64,000 nt of DNA from CALVGQ01 sp964370435 (GCA_964370435.1 CAYJJG010000008.1:1-64000); one strand, 5' to 3'; counted from the stretch's first letter, positions 17,613-27,622 are shown. Notes: generated by a model not told the origin, from the letters alone. Numbers and translations are program-made.

Positions 17613-19757
17613 ATGGTAAATCAAAAAGAATTATTAGATTTAATCTTATCAAAACCGCATTATTATACACTAAATGATTTTAGTGATATTTATCAAATGA
17701 CCTCAGCAGAGGATTTTGTTGTGCTTAATAAATTATTAAATGCAATGGAAGATAATTTTTTAGTCGTTAGAGATCATAAGGATCGCTACTGTGATCCTAA
17801 AGAAAGTGGTTTGTATAAAGGTAAAATCAGTATTAATCGCAAAGGTTTTGGATTTTTAGATTTAGATGAAGAGCATAGTATTTTTATTGCGAAAAGTAAT
17901 TTGAATTTTGCGATGAATCAAGATGTTGTAATCGTAAAAACTGAAGGTTCTTTAAAAGAGAGTCCTGAAGGACAAGTAATTAAAATTGTTGAAAGGTTTC
18001 AAAATAGTTTTATTGCGACCTATCGAAAACGCAGTAATTTTATGCTTTTAGCTGATGATGAGCGGATTAATCAAAAGATAAAGGTTCAAAATGAAAAAGC
18101 ATTTAAATTAGTAGATGGCTTAAAAGTACGCTGTGATATTATTAAATATGGTGATCCTTTAATTGTAAATATAGGACAGGTAATCGGACATGAAAATGAT
18201 CCTGGTGTAGATGTTCAAGCGGTACTTATGGGTTATGGGATTGAAAGCAGTTTTAGTGATGAAGTAATGAAACAGGTTAAAACTATTGAAGAGGAGATAT
18301 CGTCTGAAGAAATAGCTAAGCGTGAAGATTTGCGTAATCAACTTATCATTACTATTGATGGTGATGACGCTAAGGACTTAGATGATGCGATTAGTATTGA
18401 AAAAGTAGCTAGTGGCTATAAGTTAGGTGTTCATATTGCTGATGTTTCACACTATGTTACGCCCAATAGTGCGCTTGATTTAGAAGCACGAAAAAGAGGG
18501 ACTTCTACGTATGTGGTGGACCGTGTAGTACCGATGTTACCTCATTATTTATCTAATGGAGTATGTTCCTTGCATGAGCAAGTAGAGCGTCTAACACTGA
18601 GTTGTGAAATGACAATCGATGAATATGGTGATATACAAGATTATCGTCTTTTTCCATCAATAATAAAAAGTAGTAATCGCATGACCTATAATGAAGTTAA
18701 TAAGATTCTTCAAGGTGACCAAGAGTTACTTGAAAAGTATCATCATTTGGAAGAAATGCTGAAGCATATGGAAGCGTGTGCTGCAATTATTAGAAGAAAA
18801 AGATCGGCTTATGGAGCTATTGATTTTGAGCGTGATGAAGCTAAAATTTTAGTTAATAAAAGAGGTAAAGTAGTAGATATTAAGTTAAGGGATCGTGGTG
18901 AATCGGAGCGAATTATTGAAGATTTTATGGTTAGTGCCAATGAATGTGTTGCAAGGCATACTAAATGGCTTAATATACCATCACAATATCGTGTACATGA
19001 AATTCCAATGTTAAAGAAAATCCGTGATTTTTCAAAGATGGTTTCTATTTTAGGGTATCGTTTTAAAGGATCGCTTGAAGGGATTCGTCCTAATCAACTA
19101 CAACATTGTTTGCTGTCTTTTAAAGAAGAAGAATATTTTCCAGTAGTATCTACAATGATGCTACGTTGTATGCAAAAAGCACGTTATGATGCACAAAGTT
19201 TAGGGCATTTTGGATTAGCATTAGAGGATTATACTCATTTTACTTCCCCTATTAGACGTTATCCAGACCTTATAGTACATCGTATGATTAGAAAATATTG
19301 TTTCATGCAAGAGCTACGTCCTAATGAAATTGAAAATGATGAACTGCTTATGGAAGAAATAGCAGAAAGTAGTTCTCTTTGTGAGCGACGAGCAACTGAT
19401 GCAGAGCGTGAAGTTGAAGATATGAAAAAAGCAGAATTTATGCAAAATAAAGTAAATGAAAAATTTGAAGGGGTTATTAGTTCGGTAACTAAATTTGGTT
19501 TTTATGTTGAGCTTGCTAATACAGTTGAAGGATTGGTTCATATTCAAGATTTGAAAGATGATTATTATCATTTTGATCAAACACAATATTTACTTCGTGG
19601 TGAAAGAACTAATCAAACCTATAGGTTAGGTCAATTAGTAGAGGTACGCCTTGTTGAGGCTAATAAAGAAAAACGTGAAATTAGTTTTGTTTTAGCGAAT
19701 AATAAAAAAAGAAATAGAAATAAATCGAATACTAGAGTACGTCGTAAAAGAAGATAA
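17613..19757 (+). CDS. rnr: ribonuclease R
   Basis: This 3'-5' exoribonuclease of the RNB family degrades structured RNA and takes part in trans-translation quality control. Domains in order are an N-terminal helix-turn-helix-like region, cold-shock domains (KGKISINRKGFGFLDLD), the RNB catalytic core with Asp residues in TIDGDDAKDLDDAIS, the HFGLALEDYTHFTSPIRRYPD segment, and a C-terminal S1 domain (GVISSVTKFGFYVEL) with a basic tail. At 714 residues the length is normal. The ATG at 17613 follows aaaggag. Confidence 0.95.
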   Translation: MVNQKELLDLILSKPHYYTLNDFSDIYQMTSAEDFVVLNKLLNAMEDNFLVVRDHKDRYCDPKESGLYKGKISINRKGFGFLDLDEEHSIFIAKSNLNFAMNQDVVIVKTEGSLKESPEGQVIKIVERFQNSFIATYRKRSNFMLLADDERINQKIKVQNEKAFKLVDGLKVRCDIIKYGDPLIVNIGQVIGHENDPGVDVQAVLMGYGIESSFSDEVMKQVKTIEEEISSEEIAKREDLRNQLIITIDGDDAKDLDDAISIEKVASGYKLGVHIADVSHYVTPNSALDLEARKRGTSTYVVDRVVPMLPHYLSNGVCSLHEQVERLTLSCEMTIDEYGDIQDYRLFPSIIKSSNRMTYNEVNKILQGDQELLEKYHHLEEMLKHMEACAAIIRRKRSAYGAIDFERDEAKILVNKRGKVVDIKLRDRGESERIIEDFMVSANECVARHTKWLNIPSQYRVHEIPMLKKIRDFSKMVSILGYRFKGSLEGIRPNQLQHCLLSFKEEEYFPVVSTMMLRCMQKARYDAQSLGHFGLALEDYTHFTSPIRRYPDLIVHRMIRKYCFMQELRPNEIENDELLMEEIAESSSLCERRATDAEREVEDMKKAEFMQNKVNEKFEGVISSVTKFGFYVELANTVEGLVHIQDLKDDYYHFDQTQYLLRGERTNQTYRLGQLVEVRLVEANKEKREISFVLANNKKRNRNKSNTRVRRKRR

Positions 19758-19788
19758 TCGTGTATAATAAATAAAGGAGGATTTAGTT

Positions 19789-20289
19789 ATGTTAAAAGCT
19801 ATTGAACAAAGACAAAGTATCCGTAAATATAAAAATACTTTAATTAGTGATGAACAAGTAAGTGAACTATTAAAGGCTGGGATGAATGCCCCAAGCGCAA
19901 GGAATGAACAACCTTGGAGTTTTATAGTGATTAGAAATCGCAAAGTACTGGATGAAGTAGCGTTACTAAGCCCTTATACAAGTATGTTAAAGAGCGCTCC
20001 TTGTGCCATTTTGGTGTTAGGAGATAAAAGTAAAGTAAATGCACTAGAGTATCTATATTATGATTGCGCTGCAGCAATCGAAAATATGCTTATTGAAGCA
20101 ACAGCGATGAATCTTGGTACTTGTTGGTGTGCTATAGCACCTAGAGAAGAACGTATTGCGAAGTATCGTAGTTACTTTAAGTTACCTGATCATATTGAAC
20201 CACTTTCTATCGTGGCACTTGGTGTTAGTGATGAACAAAGACCGCTAGTTGATACCTTTGATGCTAGTAGGGTTTCGTATATAGATTAG
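19789..20289 (+). CDS. nitroreductase-family protein
   Basis: The product is an FMN-dependent oxidoreductase-type protein of 166 residues with the N-terminal RQSIRKYKNTLISDEQ motif and the family pattern GMNAPSARNEQPWSFIV. The central GTCWCAIAPREERI and C-terminal ALGVSDEQ are also typical. The start follows aaggagg. It lies between rnr and smpB; this intrusion looks incidental. The substrate is unknown. Confidence 0.85.
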   Translation: MLKAIEQRQSIRKYKNTLISDEQVSELLKAGMNAPSARNEQPWSFIVIRNRKVLDEVALLSPYTSMLKSAPCAILVLGDKSKVNALEYLYYDCAAAIENMLIEATAMNLGTCWCAIAPREERIAKYRSYFKLPDHIEPLSIVALGVSDEQRPLVDTFDASRVSYID

Positions 20290-20298
20290 GTGCAACTT

Positions 20299-20754
20299 AT
20301 GAGTAATGTAAAGGTAGTTGCCCAAAACCGCAAGGCAGCTCATGATTATTTTTTAGAAGATCGCTATGAAGCGGGGATAGTACTTACTGGGACTGAAATT
20401 AAATCTATTCGCCAAGGTAAGTGCAATTTGAAGGATTCCTATGTAAGTTTTGTATCAAATGAAGCCTATATAAAAGAAATGCATATTGCAGCATACGATT
20501 TTGGTAATCGATTTAATCATGATGAAACTAGGATTAGAAAATTATTGTTAAATAGATCAGAGCTACGTAAGCTTCAGCAGAAGGTTAAGCTAAAGGGTTA
20601 TTCGATAGTAGCAACACGACTATATCTTAAAAACGGTAGAGCTAAATTAGAGATAGCGTTAGCTAAGGGTAAAGCATTATATGATAAACGTGATACTGAA
20701 AAACAAAGAGATGCTACAAGAGAGATCCAAAAAGCAATGAAAAACAATTATTAA
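20299..20754 (+). CDS. smpB: SsrA-binding protein SmpB
   Basis: SmpB binds tmRNA and brings it to stalled ribosomes. The family features are VVAQNRKAAHDYFLEDRYEAGIVL, GTEIKSIRQGKCNLKDSYV, HDETRIRKLLL and the basic C-terminal tail DKRDTEKQRDATREIQKAMK. The ATG at 20299 follows taggtg and is preferred to the GTG at 20290. Its RNA partner ssrA is not adjacent but lies near 44 kb. Confidence 0.95.
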   Translation: MSNVKVVAQNRKAAHDYFLEDRYEAGIVLTGTEIKSIRQGKCNLKDSYVSFVSNEAYIKEMHIAAYDFGNRFNHDETRIRKLLLNRSELRKLQQKVKLKGYSIVATRLYLKNGRAKLEIALAKGKALYDKRDTEKQRDATREIQKAMKNNY

Positions 20755-20783
20755 AAATAAGTTATAAATATACATTATTGATG

Positions 20784-20810
20784 GGCGCCTTGATTAAGTG
20801 TGCCTTTTTC
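20784..20810 (+). terminator. weak hairpin terminator after smpB
   Basis: Stem ggcgc (20784-20788) with gtgcc (20800-20804), then T5. The stem is short. Confidence 0.4.
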
Positions 20811-20886
20811 ATGTTTAGTAGTATCTTGCAATAAGGTGCTGTATTAGATTAAAATAGGGTATAGTAATGAAGTGAAGAGGTGTGTT

Positions 20887-22080
20887 ATGGAATATTATAT
20901 CAAATCAAAAAATGTTGTGTTTGTAGAGGGTATTGCTCCAGCAACATTATGGATAAAAGATGGTAAGATCAACAAAGTACTTGATTATGATAGTAAAGTA
21001 AATGCCCAAGACTTTGAGGAAAAATATATTTGTCCTGGTTTTTTTGATAGTCATACTCATGGATTTAAAGGCTATTCTTTTACGGGAACACTACATTCTG
21101 AGGATTTAGCGATGATGATGTTAAATTATAATAGTTGTGGAGTAACTAATATTTTAGCAAGCAGTTCCATGAATGGTTATGCTACTGTGCTAAGTTCTTT
21201 GTCGAAGGATTTATCACTACAAATCATGGGTATTCATGCTGAAGGGCCTTTTTTAAATGATAAGCGTTTCGGTGCTGCTCCACCAGATATTAAGTTTTTA
21301 AGACCAAGTGTTGAACTAACTAAAGAAATGATTGCTCAGTCTAATAATTTTTTAAAGGTAATGACGATAGCTGCAGAAATGCCTAAAGCTGAGCAAGTAA
21401 TTCAGTGTTTAAAAGAAAATAATATTAAAGTAGCTTTTGGACATAGTGAACTTACACATAAGCAGTATCAAACACTAAAACAGGAAGTGGATGTAATTAC
21501 TCATTTGGGTAATGCGATGAGCGGTATGCATCATCGTGATGTTGGTCTACTAGGTTCTGCACTGCTTAGTAATGTTAGTGCTGAAATTATTGCGGATGGC
21601 AATCACGTATGCAAAGAAATGCTTGAAATTATGTTTAAGCTAAAATCCCTTGATGAATTTATTATTGTTTCAGATAGTACAGCAATGACTGGTTTAAATA
21701 GTGGTGAATATAAATTAAAAAGCGGTAATGTGAAGATAACTGAAGATGGTTTTATTGTGAATGAATATGGTCATTTAAGTGGAAGTAGTAAATCTATTTT
21801 ATATGGGATACAGTATTTGTATAAAAATTTTGGTTTTCCACTCCATAAGATAATCAATATGGCTAGTTATAATCCAGCTAAAGTATACCAACTTGAAAAT
21901 GAAATTGGTTCTATTGAAGAGGGATGTTTTGCTAATTTTGTAATATTAGATTCTGATTTAGAAGTCATAAGTACTTATCATAAAGGCTTAGAAGTGTATA
22001 ATGGTTCTAAAAAAGGTGAAATTAATCCGCAATTACAAGAATTATTAGAAAATGAAGAATTTTTAAATTTTTACAAATAA
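20887..22080 (+). CDS. nagA: N-acetylglucosamine-6-phosphate deacetylase
   Basis: The product hydrolyses GlcNAc-6-phosphate to glucosamine-6-phosphate and acetate in amino-sugar and cell-wall recycling. Amidohydrolase-fold motifs are PGFFDSHTHGFKGYSF, IHAEGPFLNDKRFGA (metal Glu), FGHSELTH, THLGNAMSGMHHR and VSDSTAMTG (catalytic Asp). Length 397 is typical. The ATG at 20887 follows gaagagg. It stands alone; no nagB is nearby. Confidence 0.9.
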   Translation: MEYYIKSKNVVFVEGIAPATLWIKDGKINKVLDYDSKVNAQDFEEKYICPGFFDSHTHGFKGYSFTGTLHSEDLAMMMLNYNSCGVTNILASSSMNGYATVLSSLSKDLSLQIMGIHAEGPFLNDKRFGAAPPDIKFLRPSVELTKEMIAQSNNFLKVMTIAAEMPKAEQVIQCLKENNIKVAFGHSELTHKQYQTLKQEVDVITHLGNAMSGMHHRDVGLLGSALLSNVSAEIIADGNHVCKEMLEIMFKLKSLDEFIIVSDSTAMTGLNSGEYKLKSGNVKITEDGFIVNEYGHLSGSSKSILYGIQYLYKNFGFPLHKIINMASYNPAKVYQLENEIGSIEEGCFANFVILDSDLEVISTYHKGLEVYNGSKKGEINPQLQELLENEEFLNFYK

Positions 22081-22141
22081 ATTATTTGTATTGCATAGTA
22101 TAAAGTGGTATTATAATGTGGGTAATTAATGGGAGGAAATT

Positions 22142-22783
22142 ATGTTTAAAAAATTATTAACATTAGGATTAGTTATTGCAACAGTTTTATTTACTACAGG
22201 GTGTACTTCAAGTTTCATTGATCCACAAAGATATTTAGAATTAGATTTGAGTTCAACTTATCTTAATGAGCATTCTGAAGAATTATTAGATATGTATGCT
22301 GATGATTTTACAATTGCAGATTTAGAAAATATGTATGTTCAAAATGTAACAGGAGAAGTAGAGTATTTCTTCTATTATATTGATGCTGTTACAGAATATA
22401 TAGATGATGCAACATTAGGAAGAGCTGCAATGATTTATGATGAAATTTATTCACATTCAACATTCTCAGTAGCTGATGCAGAAAAAACAGATTTTGGATA
22501 TGAAGTGGATGTAACTATTTCGCCAATCAATGTTATTGTTGATACTATTACTGAAGATGCTTACAATACAATTGTTGATGAAGTGTATGTTCAAGATTTA
22601 AGTGCAGAAGAACTAGAAAACATGTTTGTAAATAGATTATTAGATTTAGTTGAAGCAGGTTTAGATACAGTTGAATACGGTGAAGATGTAGTTGTTACTG
22701 TAAAAATCATTGAAAATGAAGATGTGTTTGAAGTGCTTCAAGAGAGCTGGTCAGAGATTGACACTTATATTATAGCTTATTAA
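22142..22783 (+). CDS. hypothetical lipoprotein
   Basis: A 213-residue product with a lipoprotein signal: Lys-Lys, a hydrophobic core and C21 in FTTGCTSS. The mature part is acidic and Glu/Asp/Tyr-rich, without a domain I recognise. The ATG follows gggaggaaa. It is the last intact gene before the disturbed region at 22.8-23.4 kb. Confidence 0.65.
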   Translation: MFKKLLTLGLVIATVLFTTGCTSSFIDPQRYLELDLSSTYLNEHSEELLDMYADDFTIADLENMYVQNVTGEVEYFFYYIDAVTEYIDDATLGRAAMIYDEIYSHSTFSVADAEKTDFGYEVDVTISPINVIVDTITEDAYNTIVDEVYVQDLSAEELENMFVNRLLDLVEAGLDTVEYGEDVVVTVKIIENEDVFEVLQESWSEIDTYIIAY

Positions 22784-23438
22784 TTAAAAAGGCTTTCCAA
22801 AATAAGATGGGGTAAAGCTGAATAAGACAACAAAAAGACAAGGGCTAAAATGAACCCCAAAGAAGTTGAAAGAAGAGAAGAGTTCGAGAAAGTCGAAAGA
22901 CAGAAACTAACTCTTTTTTTATGTATTAATAAAGAAAGTGGTATCGTGATTAAGGACGTAAAGCTCTATTTCTGGATCTAAATTAATTATGAAATTCACG
23001 CCATTATACTTTAATTGTTTAATCGCGTTATTACCGTTTTCAACAACAGTGTTATCCATAGTAATACTAACGGGAGTTTTTTCTTACTAGAGAATAAGAG
23101 GACATGGGTTACGAGGGATAGGAACAAGAGTATCAAGAATATAGGTAACAGCTGTATCGGAAATACGATAACGAGAGCCAACAGAAGAGATGGTTTTCTT
23201 ACATAACTTATTTGGTTGTTTTCGCTTACCTCGTGGTCCTTTCTTATGCCTTTATTTTTTTGTAAAAAGGATATTAGATATTCAAAAACAAGGTGTGCAT
23301 TTTCTTTAAAAAAGTTAATCAATACGTTTTGCCACACCCCTTTTCAATGCTTGAACTGAAATTTAAAACATGATATGATTATGAAAGTTATTTTAATATA
23401 AAAGAACGGCTATTTATTTAGCATTTGGGGGGTTAATT
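22784..23438. other. gene-poor decayed stretch with fragments of former genes
   Basis: No intact gene is convincing in these 655 bases. On the plus strand, from 22850, a 43-codon frame starts MNPKEVERREEFEKVERQKL, which looks like the N-terminal helix of an IS transposase. On the minus strand between 22921 and about 23320 the reading frame is repeatedly broken; one piece reads VENGNNAIKQLKYNGVNFII, similar to the start of Cof-type HAD phosphatases, and another KKGPRGKRKQPNK. These are weak resemblances by eye. Confidence 0.35.
23192..23250. repeat. imperfect direct repeat, left copy
   Basis: About 50 bases, centred on cataacttatttggttg and ending tttcttatgcc, recur at 25054-25112 with a few substitutions and two single-base gaps. 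The two copies bracket the BspA-like gene. Confidence 0.65.
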
Positions 23439-25019
23439 ATGGCTATTTTAACAAAAAACAAATTGATTATCTTGTTCGTCATGATGTTATTTATGGCGGG
23501 TTTCTTGTTTTCGCCGAAAGTGGAAGCAGAGACGCCAACACCGACACCGACACCGACACCAGCACCAGATGGTCTTTATAGTGCAGAAGTTATGCGGGGG
23601 AGCGACCCTACAGATCCTTTAATGACCACATCAATTTATATGCAGATTAGAATTGATGGGGATAATGTAGTTTTGGGTGCAGGAGAATACAGTGGTAGCA
23701 TTCCTCCCCATACAGTATCGAATGTATCTTGCCTTAGAAGCACAATAGTCGAACCGAACGATGAAACACATGAGATGTACATAGACTATTTGGGATTGTT
23801 TGATATAGATGTAGTGTATGATAATTTTAAAAATTTAACGATATACGACACAACTGGTAACGTTGTAACCTACACTTTCCCTAGTGCTATAACTGAAATC
23901 GCACACGGTGCATTTAAGAATTGGACATCGTTAACAAGTGTGGTTATCCCTAGCTCTGTTGAAGTGATAGGTAGCAATGCGTTTAGTGAAAGTTCAGTAA
24001 CAAGCGTTGATTTAAGTCAAGCGACAAATCTAACAGATATAAATACCGGTACCTTTCAAGGTTGTACTAGTCTTCAGTCGATAGATCTTAGCAACACAAA
24101 GATTACAACATTGTATGGTCAGAACTTTGATGGTTGTACTACTTTAAGCTCTGTTAAACTGCCAAACACCATTACCACGATTGGCAATATGGCTTTTAAG
24201 GATACATCCAACTTATTGCGACTGTCGATACCTTTAAATGTTAGTGCTATGGATGCGAATGCTTTTGAAGATTCTTTACTTGCACCCAAAACCAAGATGC
24301 TTACATTTACCGGTGATTTTAATAGCAGTTTCAATGATATGGCAACAGACGGCGATACGTATGTTAAACTGTTGTACCCTGCTGGAAACCGAACTTGGGA
24401 AAACGACATTTTGGTTAAAGGCCTTGTTGCAAATGGCAAGGCAGCGTCGTATATTGTTGCCACATCCAAACCGCAAGATCCACCTATCAAAGTTATCTAC
24501 TCGGCAGAAAGAACAAGCACTGCAAATGGGGTTTATACTTTTAGTTCAAGCGGATCTTATGATGCTCTTGCAGACATTTGGATAAATGGCAGTACTATAG
24601 CGCCTTCAAATTATACGACTGAGTTAAAAGCAGATGGAGGTGTGTCGATAACCTTTAGCGATTCTTACGCAAGAACGCTGACTGCAAGTGAAGAGTATCA
24701 GTTGCATTTTGTTTTTTACGATGGATATGGCATAGTAAACTTCACTAAAGATGAAGTTGTTGTTACGGTTTATACACAGGCAAGTTCAAGCGTATCAGTT
24801 GATACTTTTGAACCTACTTCAGAAGAAACCGAAGAACAGCAGCCGGTAAGCTCTGAAATTGAAAATGAATCACAGACAGTATCAACTACATCAAGCACCG
24901 AGTCAATCGATACTGGGCAAAAGCAAGGTGATTCAATGTTAATATTAATTGCTGTTTTGGTAATTGTGGGCATTGGCGGCTGTGTGCTTATTCTTGTTAA
25001 AACTCAAAAAAACAAATAA
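23439..25019 (+). CDS. BspA-like leucine-rich repeat surface protein
   Basis: The product is a secreted, membrane-anchored surface protein. Residues 1-30 form a signal peptide, followed by a Thr-Pro repeat spacer (TPTPTPTPTPAP). Next come BspA-type repeats, with pieces such as ITEIAHGAFKNWTSLTSVVI and FQGCTSLQSIDLSNTKITTL, and then an X2/Ig-like module (about residues 350-445). The end is a Ser/Thr/Glu-rich stalk and a C-terminal hydrophobic helix with a Lys tail; no LPxTG box is present, only a DTGQKQGD stretch just before the helix. Its base composition is visibly less AT-rich than the neighbours. With the flanking direct repeat this suggests acquisition. The ATG follows ggggggtt. Confidence 0.8.
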   Translation: MAILTKNKLIILFVMMLFMAGFLFSPKVEAETPTPTPTPTPAPDGLYSAEVMRGSDPTDPLMTTSIYMQIRIDGDNVVLGAGEYSGSIPPHTVSNVSCLRSTIVEPNDETHEMYIDYLGLFDIDVVYDNFKNLTIYDTTGNVVTYTFPSAITEIAHGAFKNWTSLTSVVIPSSVEVIGSNAFSESSVTSVDLSQATNLTDINTGTFQGCTSLQSIDLSNTKITTLYGQNFDGCTTLSSVKLPNTITTIGNMAFKDTSNLLRLSIPLNVSAMDANAFEDSLLAPKTKMLTFTGDFNSSFNDMATDGDTYVKLLYPAGNRTWENDILVKGLVANGKAASYIVATSKPQDPPIKVIYSAERTSTANGVYTFSSSGSYDALADIWINGSTIAPSNYTTELKADGGVSITFSDSYARTLTASEEYQLHFVFYDGYGIVNFTKDEVVVTVYTQASSSVSVDTFEPTSEETEEQQPVSSEIENESQTVSTTSSTESIDTGQKQGDSMLILIAVLVIVGIGGCVLILVKTQKNK

Positions 25020-25053
25020 TAGTTTAATGTTTGCTTTTATTAAGTTTATAAAT

Positions 25054-25112
25054 TGTTTTCTTATCATAACTTATTTGGTTGGTTTCGCTTTCCTATGGTT
25101 GTTTCTTATGCC
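25054..25112. repeat. imperfect direct repeat, right copy
   Basis: Right copy of the repeat at 23192-23250, starting 35 bases after the stop of the BspA-like gene. Confidence 0.65.
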
Positions 25113-25116
25113 ATAT

Positions 25117-25140
25117 AAAATTCCTTCGGGAATTTTTTTG
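25117..25140 (+). terminator. UUCG-tetraloop intrinsic terminator after the BspA-like gene
   Basis: Stem aaaattcc and ggaatttt closed by a ttcg loop, running into T7. Confidence 0.85.
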
Positions 25141-25259
25141 TTAGCTTCAAACTATAATTACTGTGGTGTATTTTGAGTGTGTTTATGTTGAAATGCTCAG
25201 CATATTTGATATACTTAGTAGGAGTTTAGGTATTAAATAGTCGTTAATGAGGAGATAGT

Positions 25260-26099
25260 ATGTTTAAAATTATAACAAAAGAAAACTTAAATGATAGCGT
25301 TATTAAAATGGAGATAGAAGCTTCATTAATGGCAAAAAAAGCTGAAGCAGGTCAATTTATAATTTTTCGTGCTACTGAAGATGGCGAGCGAGTTCCTTTA
25401 ACAATTGCTGACTACGACCGTGAAATGGGGACCGTTACAATAATTTTTCAAGTAGTTGGCTCAGCTACAAAAGCATTGGCACAATTAGAAGTTGGTGATA
25501 AACTTCATGATTTTGTAGGTCCATTAGGTAGAAAAAGCAAGTTGGATGGTTTAAAAAAGGTAGCTGTAGTAGCTGGAGGAGTTGGTTCAGCAATAGCCTA
25601 TCCTATTGCTAAAAAACTACATAGTTTAGGCTGTGAAGTGCATACTGTAGTGGGCTTTAGAAATAAAGATTTAGTAATTTTACAACAAGAATTTAAAGAG
25701 GTTAGTTCTTTGTTTTATGGTGTTAGTGACGATGGCAGCTATGGTGAAAAAGGCTTAGTTACTGATGCATTAAAAGAGCTTATCGAAGCAGGTAATCACT
25801 ATGATGAAGTAATTACTATTGGTCCATTAATAATGATGAAATATGTTTCTTTGCTTACGAAAGAGTATGGTATAAAGACAACAGTAAGTATGAACCCAAT
25901 TATGATTGATGGAACAGGGATGTGTGGTGGATGCCGCTTATTGGTTGGGGGAGAAACAAAGTTTGCCTGTGTTGATGGTCCAGAGTTTGATGGTCATCAA
26001 GTGGATTTTGATGCAGCAATAATGAAAAGTACGATGTATACTTCTTTTGAGCAAAATAAAAGAGAAGAAAATTGTAATCTTATGAATAAAGAGGTATAG
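25260..26099 (+). CDS. NfnA-like ferredoxin:NADP oxidoreductase, FAD/NAD-binding subunit
   Basis: The 279-residue product belongs to the dihydroorotate-dehydrogenase-electron-transfer/NfnA type. An N-terminal FAD-binding barrel (GQFIIFRATEDGERVPLTIAD) is followed by the NAD(P)-binding part (VAVVAGGVGSAIAYPIA). A C-terminal [2Fe-2S]-type cysteine cluster reads GTGMCGGCRLLVGG with a further Cys in KFACVDGP. It is followed 4 bases later by the large subunit gene. The pair matches NADH-dependent reduced ferredoxin:NADP+ oxidoreductases, but bifurcation cannot be judged from sequence. Confidence 0.85.
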   Translation: MFKIITKENLNDSVIKMEIEASLMAKKAEAGQFIIFRATEDGERVPLTIADYDREMGTVTIIFQVVGSATKALAQLEVGDKLHDFVGPLGRKSKLDGLKKVAVVAGGVGSAIAYPIAKKLHSLGCEVHTVVGFRNKDLVILQQEFKEVSSLFYGVSDDGSYGEKGLVTDALKELIEAGNHYDEVITIGPLIMMKYVSLLTKEYGIKTTVSMNPIMIDGTGMCGGCRLLVGGETKFACVDGPEFDGHQVDFDAAIMKSTMYTSFEQNKREENCNLMNKEV

Positions 26100-26102
26100 A
26101 AA

Positions 26103-27488
26103 ATGACTAATATGTCGCTAATGAAAGTAGTTGTGGCAGAACAAGATCCACAGGTGCGTAATAAAAATTTTGAAGAAGTGAGTTATGGTTATACCAAAGA
26201 GGAAGCCATTCTTGAAGCGAAACGTTGCTTACAGTGTAAACACAAACCATGTGTTTCAAAATGCCCTGTTAGTATTGATATTCCAACATTCATCGGTGCG
26301 GTTGCGAAGGATAAAATGATGGAAGCTTATCAAGTGCTTAGTGATGCTAGTGCACTTCCTGCGGTTTGTGGGCGTGTTTGTCCACAAGAGAGTCAATGTG
26401 AAAACAAGTGTGTTCGAGCTATTAAGGGAGAATCAGTTGCGATTGGAAGGCTAGAGCGCTTTGTGGCTGATTATATGCGTGAGCATCAAACTAGCACAAT
26501 AATAAAACCTCCATCGAATGGATTAAAGGTTGCGGTTGTTGGTGCAGGTCCTGCTGGATTAACGGCAGCCAAAGATTTGGCAACATTAGGATATCAAGTA
26601 ACTATTTATGAAGCATTACACACTGCAGGTGGAGTATTAGTATATGGTATTCCAGAGTTTAGACTTCCTAAAAAGATAGTGGAATATGAAATCAACGCAC
26701 TTCTTGAATTAGGTGTAAACATTCATACGAATATGGTAATAGGTAAAATATTAACTATTGATGAATTATTAACTATGGGCTATCAAGCAGTATTTATTGG
26801 TAGTGGTGCAGGGCTTCCTAATTTTATGAATATAAGTGGAGAACATTTAAATGGTGTTTATTCAGCTAATGAATATTTAACACGTATAAATTTAATGAAA
26901 GCTTATGAACAAAATAGTAATACACCAATTTTAAAAGCAGATAAAGTTGCGGTAGTTGGTGGTGGTAATGTTGCGATGGATGCAGCCCGATGCGCAAAAA
27001 GATTAGGTGCTAGCACGGTCTATATTGTTTATCGTCGTGGTATGGATGAGCTTCCTGCAAGATTAGAAGAAATTCATCATGCCCAAGAAGAAGGAATAAT
27101 ATTTAAAACCTTGAGTAATCCTACTGCGATATTAGGTGATGATAAAGGATTTGTGAAAGCTCTTCAGTGTATTGAGATGCAACTTGGTGAACCTGATACT
27201 AGCGGAAGACGTCGACCGATAGAAAAAAAAGACAGTGAATTTATTATTGAGGTGGATAGTGTTATTATGGGTATAGGGACTTCACCAAACCCCTTAATAC
27301 AATCAACAACACCAGGATTAGAGGTTAATCGATGGGGATGCCTTGTAGTTGATGAAAAAGGTTTAACAACTAAAAAAGGGGTATATGCTGGTGGTGATGC
27401 AGTAAGTGGAGCTGCTACGGTAATATTAGCAATGGGAGCTGGAAAAGAAGCTGCTAAGGCGATAGATGAATATTTAATGTCAAAATAA
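26103..27488 (+). CDS. NfnB / homotetrameric GltA-type NADPH oxidoreductase subunit
   Basis: The 461-residue product starts with a cysteine-rich Fe-S domain (CLQCKHKPCVSKCPVSIDIP and CGRVCPQESQCENKCV), continues with an FAD motif VAVVGAGPAGLTAAKDLA and has a second NAD(P) motif VAVVGGGNVAMDAARCAKRLG. The C-terminus carries GVYAGGDAVSGAATVILAMG. It forms a two-gene operon with the small subunit. Stand-alone glutamate synthase small subunits are similar; the NfnA partner next door favours the Nfn assignment. Confidence 0.88.
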   Translation: MTNMSLMKVVVAEQDPQVRNKNFEEVSYGYTKEEAILEAKRCLQCKHKPCVSKCPVSIDIPTFIGAVAKDKMMEAYQVLSDASALPAVCGRVCPQESQCENKCVRAIKGESVAIGRLERFVADYMREHQTSTIIKPPSNGLKVAVVGAGPAGLTAAKDLATLGYQVTIYEALHTAGGVLVYGIPEFRLPKKIVEYEINALLELGVNIHTNMVIGKILTIDELLTMGYQAVFIGSGAGLPNFMNISGEHLNGVYSANEYLTRINLMKAYEQNSNTPILKADKVAVVGGGNVAMDAARCAKRLGASTVYIVYRRGMDELPARLEEIHHAQEEGIIFKTLSNPTAILGDDKGFVKALQCIEMQLGEPDTSGRRRPIEKKDSEFIIEVDSVIMGIGTSPNPLIQSTTPGLEVNRWGCLVVDEKGLTTKKGVYAGGDAVSGAATVILAMGAGKEAAKAIDEYLMSK

Positions 27489-27622
27489 TATATAGATAAA
27501 TATTTACTTTTAGTTAAAATCTATATTAAAAGATACCATTATTACAAAAAGAAGTTAAATTTTGATTTTTTAACTCATTGTCATGATGGTTTTTTTATTA
27601 TAAATAAAGTATAATGTTAAAA

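Noticed and set aside
23011..23337. 108-codon minus-strand frame in the decayed stretch as a real gene
   Set aside because: No ribosome site, odd composition and better-looking fragments in other frames of the same strand; treated as decay.
24119..24490. Long minus-strand open frame inside the BspA-like gene
   Set aside because: It lies entirely inside a gene with signal peptide, repeats and anchor, and lacks a ribosome site; it is a shadow of the repeat composition.
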